From assembly GCA_947632415.1 (NCBI GenBank), contig CANRPB010000060.1, positions 1 to 9,443 of the forward strand: DNA of 9,443 nucleotides, written 5' to 3'. The DNA comes from an uncultured Bacilli bacterium. Its GTDB lineage: Bacteria > Bacillota_I > Bacilli_A > RF39 > UBA660. Shown here in pieces: positions 1 through 5,157 of this stretch (the stretch's first letter is position 1; the number at the start of each line of letters is the position of its first letter). A model generated the notes under the pieces. That model was not told the DNA's origin and did not search any database. It was given only the letters and a program-made list of their open reading frames with translations. The translations under genes and the position numbers were made by a program.

Positions 1-251
1 GGAACAACTCCTGATAGATCATATATTTCATTTAAGAATAATGCTTGTTGACTATCATTAATTTTTGAAGATTTTAATTCAATTTTTTGATTAATGGAAA
101 TATTTTTTCTTGCTTTTACAATTTCTTCAATTCTTTTATGTGTAGAGGTGACCTTATGAAGCTCTCGTGTCATAAATCCAGCAATAACAAAATAACGTTC
201 TTTTTTTAAATGCATTGCTCCTGACTCATCTAGTACAATGTATGTTTTCAT
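1..251 (-). CDS. DUF3800-family protein, N-terminal part (gene runs off the left edge)
   Basis: The 83 complete residues seen begin MKTYIVLDESG, followed at about 20-26 by a hydrophobic strand (YFVIAGF) and at 57-62 by IELKSS. The 'hDESG', aromatic-hydrophobic strand and 'ELK' order is what I know from the N-terminus of DUF3800 proteins. These are proteins of unknown biochemical role that recur in phage, plasmid and other accessory regions. The start is ATG at 251, preceded by GGGAG about eight bases upstream. No stop is seen because the gene continues past base 1. A promoter and palindrome lie just upstream (267-324), so the gene has its own transcription unit, divergent from the small peptide gene at 441. 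The family call rests on the short N-terminal pattern only; the catalytic status cannot be judged from the visible part. Confidence 0.72.
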   Translation of the reverse strand, partial: MKTYIVLDESGAMHLKKERYFVIAGFMTRELHKVTSTHKRIEEIVKARKNISINQKIELKSSKINDSQQALFLNEIYDLSGVV

Positions 252-266
252 GTTTGTTCTCCCTTC

Positions 267-300
267 ACTTATCTAATATACATATTGATAAGTCAATATG
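267..300. repeat. Two overlapping inverted repeats at the DUF3800 promoter (possible operator)
   Basis: CATATTGA (281-288) and TCAATATG (293-300) form a perfect 8-bp inverted repeat around TAAG. ACTTATC (267-273) and GATAAGT (287-293) form a second, 7-bp repeat that shares bases with it, so only one can fold at a time in RNA. The first palindrome covers the -10 and the expected start site of the DUF3800 promoter, which is where a repressor would bind. An operator is an inference; no repressor gene is in view. Confidence 0.5.
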
Positions 301-324
301 CAAGTGTGTTTTCTAAATTGTCAA
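295..324 (-). promoter_or_regulatory. Candidate promoter of the DUF3800 gene
   Basis: On the minus strand TTGACA (319-324) matches the -35 consensus exactly and is followed, after 18 bp, by CATATT (295-300), a 4/6 match to TATAAT. Transcription would start near 288, inside the palindrome, giving a leader of about 37 bases before ATG at 251. Confidence 0.5.
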
Positions 325-340
325 AATTTAATATAAGGTA

Positions 341-370
341 TTGTCTCAGCATCATTAGTCTTATTATAAT
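341..370 (+). promoter_or_regulatory. Candidate promoter of the 33-residue peptide gene
   Basis: TTGTCT (341-346) and a perfect TATAAT (365-370) are 18 bp apart. The start site would be near 377, leaving a leader of about 64 bases before ATG at 441. The same TTGTCT -35 hexamer recurs in the promoter at 7303-7331. It lies back to back with the DUF3800 promoter, with 16 bp between the two -35 boxes. Confidence 0.6.
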
Positions 371-407
371 TCACTTTAGGAATACTTTGTTAGTTTAGGT
401 TCTATTC

Positions 408-432
408 TCCTTTACTTTTTAAAGTGGAAGGA
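408..432 (+). promoter_or_regulatory. Leader hairpin that sequesters the ribosome binding site
   Basis: TCCTT (408-412) can pair with AAGGA (428-432), and ACTT (414-417) with AAGT (422-425) around the loop TTTA. T413 and G427 can wobble, with G426 bulged. The stem therefore has about ten pairs with one bulge. AAGGA at 428-432 is the SD of the peptide gene (spacing 8 to ATG 441), so this fold would hide it. The pairing is read directly from the sequence; control of translation is inferred. Confidence 0.5.
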
Positions 433-440
433 TGGACATT

Positions 441-542
441 ATGAAAAAATCAGAGAAATATCTTTATTCTATAATAATACTTATTATTGTGATTTTAATC
501 ATATTAATAAAAATAGTACCACTATATTCGGTACTAATCTAA
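441..542 (+). CDS. 33-residue single-span hydrophobic membrane peptide, unknown (type I toxin-like)
   Basis: The frame runs from ATG 441 to TAA 540-542. The peptide starts MKKSEKYLYS, then has an unbroken hydrophobic stretch of Ile, Leu and Val (about residues 11-24), a Lys at about 25, and a short tail containing VPLYSV. This predicts one membrane span with a basic N-terminus. The start is chosen at 441 rather than the in-frame ATG at 432 because GGAAGGA (426-432) is correctly spaced for 441 and overlaps 432. A good promoter lies upstream and a strong terminator just downstream, so the unit stands alone. I recognise no family. Length, single span, isolated gene and buried SD resemble type I toxins of Firmicutes. 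It could also be a regulatory leader peptide, although no plus-strand gene follows. Coding status is likely but unproven. Confidence 0.55.
   Translation: MKKSEKYLYSIIILIIVILIILIKIVPLYSVLI
514..536 (+). promoter_or_regulatory. Hairpin over the 3' end of the peptide gene, alternative to the terminator arm
   Basis: TAGTACC (514-520) pairs perfectly with GGTACTA (530-536) around a 9-base loop. A second copy of TAGTACC at 552-558 lies in the left arm of the terminator and can pair with the same GGTACTA. The segment therefore has three mutually exclusive folds: early hairpin, antiterminator-like, and terminator. The complementarity is seen; any regulatory use is inferred. Confidence 0.4.
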
Positions 543-547
543 GATGT

Positions 548-590
548 GGAATAGTACCTAACTCGTCAAAATTAGGTATTCCTTTTTTAT
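548..590 (+). terminator. Intrinsic terminator of the peptide gene
   Basis: The left arm starts GGAATAGTACCTAA (548-561) and the right arm TTAGGTATTCC (572-582) is its complement apart from a 3-base bulge (GTA), giving an 11-bp stem. TTTTTT follows directly, then an AT-rich stretch. Orientation is plus, starting six bases after the peptide stop codon. Confidence 0.82.
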
Positions 591-623
591 TTTATGCAAG
601 TTTTCTTGACAAATACATAATAA

Positions 624-649
624 CTTAAAAATGCACTTTTATCAAGTGC
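624..649 (-). terminator. Terminator of the tRNA-Leu / exporter transcript
   Basis: On the minus strand GCACTT and AAGTGC (644-649 and 633-638) form a 6-bp stem with a 5-base loop, followed by ATTTTT. It closes the leftward cdsA-to-tRNA transcript. The plus-strand side also has TTTT after the stem (651-654), so it may work weakly in both directions. The segment between it and the peptide terminator (591-623) holds nothing else I can support. Confidence 0.65.
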
Positions 650-662
650 GTTTTCTATATTT

Positions 663-679
663 ACTCGAAAAATCCGAGT
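663..679 (-). other. Small stem-loop in the tRNA 3' trailer
   Basis: ACTCG (663-667) and CGAGT (675-679) form a 5-bp stem with a 7-base loop, 13 bases beyond the tRNA 3' end. There is no U-tract, so it is more likely a trailer or processing structure than a terminator. Confidence 0.35.
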
Positions 680-691
680 TTAGTATCTATC

Positions 692-776
692 TGGTGCAAG
701 AGATGGGACTCGAACCCACACGATATTAATCACAAGCACCTCAAGCTTGCGTGTCTACCTATTCCACCACTCTTGC
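692..776 (-). tRNA. tRNA-Leu, anticodon GAG
   Basis: This is an 85-base class II tRNA. The acceptor arm GCAAGAG pairs with CTCTTGC, followed by ACCA, so the CCA end is encoded (692-694). The anticodon arm is CAAGC / GCTTG around the loop TTGAGGT; the anticodon GAG lies at plus-strand 740-742 and reads CUU/CUC leucine codons. The long variable arm contains GAT-TAAT-ATC, and the T arm has loop TTCGAGT with stem GTGGG/CCCAT. It lies 10 bp after the permease stop codon with no convincing promoter of its own, so it is probably processed from the operon transcript. Confidence 0.95.
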
Positions 777-786
777 ATATAAAAGA

Positions 787-2100
787 CTATTTTAAAGCCT
801 TAAACATTTTTTTCCATAAATCTTTAGAAGAATAATTTAAAATTCCAACCTTATAAATTTTTAAACCATACTTTATAAGTAAATAATTAAATAAAATTAC
901 AAGTAAAAAAGAAATAATAACATCAAATAAATTAAATTGTCCTAAAATAAGCAAAGAAGGAGTTAAAATAGAGGAAATTAAAGGAATATAAGCAATAAAC
1001 TTTATAAATAAAGAACCTTTAAAAACATTAGCCATCATTGCTAAATAATAACCAACTAAGGAAACAACAATAATTGGTGTTTGTAATTGTTGAAAATCTT
1101 CAGTATTAGTAGTCATTGAAGCTAAAATTCCTGCCAATAATGAATAAGAAATAAAAGTAATAAGCATAAGCAATATAGTAACAGGTAAAATATACATAAT
1201 TTGACTTCCAATACCCGTCGCTATGACATCATTAGCGCTTGTCATAACCTGATCAATAACGCCATTAACAATGCTATCACCACCAATTAATTTTCTAATA
1301 CCAAGTCCAAGCAAACAATAAATAATTAACAAAATAGTTTGACCAATAACAAATAAATTACCGGCAATAACCTTAGAAGCAAAATGAACACTAGGGCTGA
1401 CATTTGAGATAATAATCTCCATACCACGAGTTGACTTTTCATCATTAACCTCAGCACCAATCATTTGAATTAAAATGATTGTGAGCATAAAAAACGGTAA
1501 AATAAATATAGGAAAAATAGTATTCATAACGATTGTAATATTCTCATCGTGCAAAGACTTATCACTTTCTAATATTACCCTATTAATAGAAACATCATCA
1601 TATATACTATTAAGAACATCAACAGGAATAGAAGAATTAGCAATAGCAAGTTCAACCTTTGTATTATTAATAGAACTGGTAATCAACTGTAAATCAATAA
1701 GCTCAACATAATGATTGCTGATCACATCACAGTTAATTAAATTATTAGGATCATTATTAACAACCAAAATAAGATTATTTTTATTTTCATTTTTCAACTC
1801 ATCTTCTAATAAAGAAATATCCCTGTCATCAGCAACAACTGAAAAATTAGAAAAATCATCAATATTAGAAACAAGTGATTCAAAATTCACTTTAAATTTA
1901 TCATAAAAGAAACCTGTATTATCAACAACATAAATAACTCTTTTATCATTAAAGTCTCCACCAAAAAACTTGATTAAACTATCAATATTAACAATACATG
2001 TAATAGCTAAACAAAGAAGAATATTGACAATCAAAAACCATTTAGTGCTGATCTTACGCTTTAAACTAACCCAAGTCAAATATTTTAACTTATCCTTCAT
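787..2100 (-). CDS. ABC-2 type exporter permease (NatB/YhaP-like)
   Basis: This 437-residue membrane subunit has one span near residues 22-38 and an extracytoplasmic domain of about 150 residues. A cluster of six predicted spans follows, at about 190-214, 246-266, 301-327, 342-358, 366-388 and 391-411. Between spans 2 and 3 lies EKSTRGMEIIISNVSP (221-236), the cytoplasmic coupling-helix signature of the NatB/YhaP branch of ABC-2 permeases. Its ATPase is encoded immediately upstream; the frames overlap by 11 bp. I choose ATG 2100 over the in-frame GTG at 2109 because AGGTGA lies five bases before the ATG and nothing suitable precedes the GTG. The substrate is unknown. NatAB-like pairs are linked to sodium export and EcsAB/PptAB-like pairs to peptides, but sequence alone does not separate these here. 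This is the last protein gene of the cdsA operon. Confidence 0.85.
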   Translation of the reverse strand: MKDKLKYLTWVSLKRKISTKWFLIVNILLCLAITCIVNIDSLIKFFGGDFNDKRVIYVVDNTGFFYDKFKVNFESLVSNIDDFSNFSVVADDRDISLLEDELKNENKNNLILVVNNDPNNLINCDVISNHYVELIDLQLITSSINNTKVELAIANSSIPVDVLNSIYDDVSINRVILESDKSLHDENITIVMNTIFPIFILPFFMLTIILIQMIGAEVNDEKSTRGMEIIISNVSPSVHFASKVIAGNLFVIGQTILLIIYCLLGLGIRKLIGGDSIVNGVIDQVMTSANDVIATGIGSQIMYILPVTILLMLITFISYSLLAGILASMTTNTEDFQQLQTPIIVVSLVGYYLAMMANVFKGSLFIKFIAYIPLISSILTPSLLILGQFNLFDVIISFLLVILFNYLLIKYGLKIYKVGILNYSSKDLWKKMFKALK

Positions 2101-2986
2101 AAGCCTCACCTACACTTGCTAAAAAAATTTCATTTAAACTAGCTTCATTAACAACAAATTTCGTAACATTACACTTACTAATAGCCTTAAAAACAGAATT
2201 AATAATACTATCATTTTTAATGTTTACGACATATTCATCATTATTATGAGAAATTCCCAAAACTCCATCAATTTTAGATAACTTATCAATGTCAATATCA
2301 CCTTTTATAAAAATATTCATACGTTCATAATTTTTCTTTATCTTATTTAAATCACCACTTAAAACCGTACGTCCTTTTACTAAAATAAGAATTTTCTGAC
2401 AAAAAAGTTCCACATGCTCCATCCTATGACTAGAGAAAATAATCATACTTCCTTTTTTTGAAAGTTCGACAATCACACTTTTAAACAATTCGACATTAAC
2501 AGGATCCAAACCGGAAAAAGGCTCGTCCAAAATAAGCAAAACAGGGTCATTAATAATGGCAGTTATAAACTGAACTTTTTGTTGATTTCCTTTTGATAAC
2601 TCTTTTATCTTTCGATTTTTATAATCACTAATACCAAATCTTTCTAGAAGAATATCTAACTTAGTAATTATACTATCACGACTCATTCCCTTCAATGTTC
2701 CATAAAACAAGCATTGCTCCAAAACAGTCATTTTAACAAGTAAACTTCTCTCCTCCGTTAAAAAACCAATCTTATTAGTAACACTATAATCAATTTTTTC
2801 CCCATTCAAAGTAATACTACCACTATCAGGTTCAATTAAACCTAAAATCATCCTAAATGTCGTTGTCTTGCCAGCACCATTAAGGCCAAGTAAACCAAAA
2901 ATATCACCAGGCTTAACAGAAAAACTCAAGTTATCAACTGCTAAAACTTTATCATAACTCTTACTAACACAATTAACAGATAACAT
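2090..2986 (-). CDS. ABC transporter ATP-binding protein (YhaQ/NatA-like)
   Basis: This 298-residue protein is a complete ABC ATPase. Walker A is GLNGAGKT (34-41). The Q-loop region reads GFLTEER (74-80), with Glu where many ABC proteins have Gln, as is usual in the YhaQ group. The signature is LSKGNQQK (130-137), Walker B is LLILDEP (150-156), the D-loop SGLD (158-161) and the switch His is H187 in SSHRMEHVE. About 90 residues follow, of the type found as an accessory C-terminal domain (DUF4162) in this branch. It would energise the permease encoded directly downstream. The ATG follows the TAA of the 88-residue gene with no gap, and its SD GAGGTGGAT lies within the end of that gene, so translation is probably coupled. 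Confidence 0.93.
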   Translation of the reverse strand: MLSVNCVSKSYDKVLAVDNLSFSVKPGDIFGLLGLNGAGKTTTFRMILGLIEPDSGSITLNGEKIDYSVTNKIGFLTEERSLLVKMTVLEQCLFYGTLKGMSRDSIITKLDILLERFGISDYKNRKIKELSKGNQQKVQFITAIINDPVLLILDEPFSGLDPVNVELFKSVIVELSKKGSMIIFSSHRMEHVELFCQKILILVKGRTVLSGDLNKIKKNYERMNIFIKGDIDIDKLSKIDGVLGISHNNDEYVVNIKNDSIINSVFKAISKCNVTKFVVNEASLNEIFLASVGEAYEG

Positions 2987-3253
2987 TTATATCCACCTCG
3001 TTGTATTAACACTCGTAATAGCATCATATTCATCTAAAACACTATCATCATCATAATCATTAAATAATCTCGATAAATACGAAACACTTAATTTATTAAA
3101 TAAAAAATTCTTTTGAACAAAATCAAAAAACTTTTTATCACTAATATACAACTTTATGATTTCATCTAGTTCCTCTTTACGATCACAAGCATTATAAAAA
3201 CTAATGATTGCGTCACTTATAATATCATTATCATCATATTTAAAATCAATCAT
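2987..3253 (-). CDS. Orphan 88-residue Asp-rich small protein, unknown function
   Basis: I do not recognise this protein. It starts MIDFKYDDND, is rich in Asp and aromatic residues, has no clear membrane span or signal peptide, and should be a small soluble helical cytoplasmic protein. DYDDD near residues 66-70 adds an acidic patch. ATG 3253 is chosen over an upstream TTG at 3268 because AGGTGA lies four bases before it. That SD contains the TGA stop of rseP, leaving a 4-bp gap. Its TAA touches the ATG of the ABC ATPase. The tight packing makes it a real translated gene locked between rseP and the exporter. A regulator or partner of either is possible but not shown. Codon use matches the neighbours, so it looks resident. 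Confidence 0.75.
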   Translation of the reverse strand: MIDFKYDDNDIISDAIISFYNACDRKEELDEIIKLYISDKKFFDFVQKNFLFNKLSVSYLSRLFNDYDDDSVLDEYDAITSVNTTRWI

Positions 3254-3257
3254 ATTA

Positions 3258-4307
3258 TCACCTAACAATCAAACGAATAACATCATTAAATGTAATAACA
3301 ACCATCAAAATCATAAGTAAAACAAAGCCAAAAGAATGAATAATATTTTCAACCTTAGCATCAACTTTACTTCCCTTTATCTTTTCAATAAGCAAAAACA
3401 AAATTCTTCCACCATCTAAAGCAGGAATAGGAAGTAAATTCATAAAACCAACATTTAAACTTATAAAACCAGTTAAATAAATCATCTGCATAAACCCTGC
3501 ATCAGCACTCTGACCAACTACTGAAAAAATACCAACAGGACCTGATAAACTAGATAATCCTAACTTACCAGTAAATAAACTAAATACAATCAAAACCATT
3601 TGACAAAGTAAACTTGCAAATTTAACAAAAGCATATTTTATAGCTGGAAAAAAACCTTGAGAAACAGTATCTGATAAACTAATTCCATACTTATAACTCT
3701 TTTCTCCATTATCATCAACCTCAATAGGATTTAATGTAACATCACGAATACTTCCATCACTTGCCTCAAGTTTAAGTTTAAGAGGTTTACCACTATTAAT
3801 TTGAACATCTAAAGCAAGCACATCCGTAAAAATTACCTTTTTACCATTAACTGCTAATATCCTATCACCAACATTAATCAAAGAACTATTGATTCCATCT
3901 TCAACATAACTAATATATGGCTTATTTTGACTAGAACCACTAACTAAACCAACGATAAAAAAAACAATAATCGCTAATAAAAAATTAAACATAATTCCTG
4001 CAATAACAGTTAAAAATCTATCAATCCACTTCTTAGATTGCATTCTCATACTTTCAGGTATCTTTTCATCAGCTACAACTTCTTCACCAGCCATTTGAAC
4101 AAAACCACCAATTGGAAATAATCTAATGGAATAATCAGTTTCATCATTTTTTCTATTAAATTTAAAAATTCTAGGACCCATTCCTAAAGAAAATTCATAA
4201 ACATAAATACCAGCCTTTTTAGCAAATATAAAATGTCCAAATTCATGAATAAAAACAATAACTGATAACATCAAAAGCATATAAATTAATGTTAAAATAA
4301 AATCCAT
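3258..4307 (-). CDS. rseP: RIP metalloprotease RseP/RasP (site-2 protease)
   Basis: This intramembrane zinc protease of 349 residues cleaves transmembrane segments of anti-sigma factors and leftover signal peptides. The first span carries the zinc site HEFGH (21-25). PIGGFVQMAGE (66-76) is the conserved membrane-associated segment after it. GIMFNFLLA (104-112) starts span 2, a PDZ domain covers roughly 128-200 (GDRILAVNGKKV at 147-158), and NLLPIPALDGGR (290-301) supplies the third zinc ligand, D298. A last span ends in NDVIRL. The order and length are normal for the family. The ATG is preceded by GGGAGG at five bases, formed by the end of cdsA, one base after the cdsA stop. The anti-sigma or pheromone substrate is not encoded in this window. 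Confidence 0.95.
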   Translation of the reverse strand: MDFILTLIYMLLMLSVIVFIHEFGHFIFAKKAGIYVYEFSLGMGPRIFKFNRKNDETDYSIRLFPIGGFVQMAGEEVVADEKIPESMRMQSKKWIDRFLTVIAGIMFNFLLAIIVFFIVGLVSGSSQNKPYISYVEDGINSSLINVGDRILAVNGKKVIFTDVLALDVQINSGKPLKLKLEASDGSIRDVTLNPIEVDDNGEKSYKYGISLSDTVSQGFFPAIKYAFVKFASLLCQMVLIVFSLFTGKLGLSSLSGPVGIFSVVGQSADAGFMQMIYLTGFISLNVGFMNLLPIPALDGGRILFLLIEKIKGSKVDAKVENIIHSFGFVLLMILMVVITFNDVIRLIVR

Positions 4308-4308
4308 A

Positions 4309-5106
4309 TTAACCTCCCATAATATTTATAAAGAACATAAATCCCAAAACAATAAAAATTATACTATCAAATCTATCTAAAACTCCACCATGACCTAGGA
4401 TAATACTAGAAAAATCTTTCTTACCAAAATACCTTTTTATAGCTGAAAAACACAAATCACCAAATATACCAAGAATACACAAAAATAATGTAACAAAAAT
4501 TAGTAAAAATACATTAATATCAGAATTAATCGTAAAGAACATTACAGGTACAAAAACACCAAATAATATTCCACCTATCATGCCTTCTAGTGTCTTATCA
4601 GGAGAAATAGGTTCTAATAACTTATGTTTCCCAATATAACTACCAGTTATATAAGCATATGTATCACTAAAAATACTTATTAAAAACAAGTAAACAGTAA
4701 AAATAAGGCTAACTCTTCTAATTAAAATCATCAAGGAAAAAGAAATGCCTAAAAACAAAACACTACCTATCATATAAAAGGCATCATTAACACTATAAAT
4801 TGCTTTATTATGGTATAAAACAGTAGGTATCAAAAATAAAATCAAAATACCTGTTAAAACTCGGTAGTCAATTAAAAATACTGCATTACTATTCTGATTA
4901 GAAAACACTAAACAAGATAAAGCAACATAGCCAATCATCTTTATAAATAAAGGAACTTCTTTCTTACTATCCTTAACGCCTATAAATTCATAAAAAGCAC
5001 ACAATGAAAAAATATAAATAACTAAATTAAAAATATTACCACCTATTAAAATAACAGGAATAAAAAGTAAAAGCAATATAATAGCGCTTAAAATTCTCTT
5101 ACCCAC
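4309..5106 (-). CDS. cdsA: Phosphatidate cytidylyltransferase (CDP-diglyceride synthase)
   Basis: This membrane enzyme makes CDP-diacylglycerol from phosphatidate and CTP, the branch point of phospholipid synthesis. The 265 residues hold several hydrophobic spans and two family landmarks. SDTYAYITGSYIGKHKL (147-163) is followed by SPDKTLEG (168-175). Near the C-terminus is the CDS signature SAIKRYFGKKD...GHGGVLDRFD (221-247), including the metal-binding acidic residues. The start is GTG 5106, preceded by AGGTGA at four bases; the frame is closed upstream by a stop and no ATG is available. It leads the operon with rseP one base behind. In many Bacillota dxr sits between these genes, but it is absent here. 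A promoter lies in the 51-bp gap upstream. Confidence 0.93.
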   Translation of the reverse strand: MGKRILSAIILLLLFIPVILIGGNIFNLVIYIFSLCAFYEFIGVKDSKKEVPLFIKMIGYVALSCLVFSNQNSNAVFLIDYRVLTGILILFLIPTVLYHNKAIYSVNDAFYMIGSVLFLGISFSLMILIRRVSLIFTVYLFLISIFSDTYAYITGSYIGKHKLLEPISPDKTLEGMIGGILFGVFVPVMFFTINSDINVFLLIFVTLFLCILGIFGDLCFSAIKRYFGKKDFSSIILGHGGVLDRFDSIIFIVLGFMFFINIMGG

Positions 5107-5126
5107 AAGCTCACCTACCTAGTTAC

Positions 5127-5155
5127 ATTATAATACAACAAATAAAAATAAACAA
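5127..5155 (-). promoter_or_regulatory. Candidate promoter of the cdsA-rseP-exporter operon
   Basis: On the minus strand TTGTTT (5150-5155) and a perfect TATAAT (5127-5132) are exactly 17 bp apart, in the only gap between the U32 gene and cdsA. Transcription would begin near 5120, about 14 bases before the GTG start. No terminator is seen between the U32 stop and this promoter, so read-through from upstream is also possible. Confidence 0.6.
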
Positions 5156-5157
5156 GA

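Noticed and set aside
432..542. Upstream in-frame ATG at 432 as start of the small peptide
   Set aside because: It overlaps the SD that is correctly spaced for ATG 441 and has no SD of its own.
441..590. Classic amino-acid biosynthesis leader/attenuator (Ile/Leu/Val type)
   Set aside because: The codon content is also explained by a membrane span, and no biosynthetic or any other plus-strand gene lies downstream before the convergent tRNA.
1475..1906. Two plus-strand open frames opposite the ABC permease
   Set aside because: They have no SD or promoter, and the permease frame on the other strand explains the openness.
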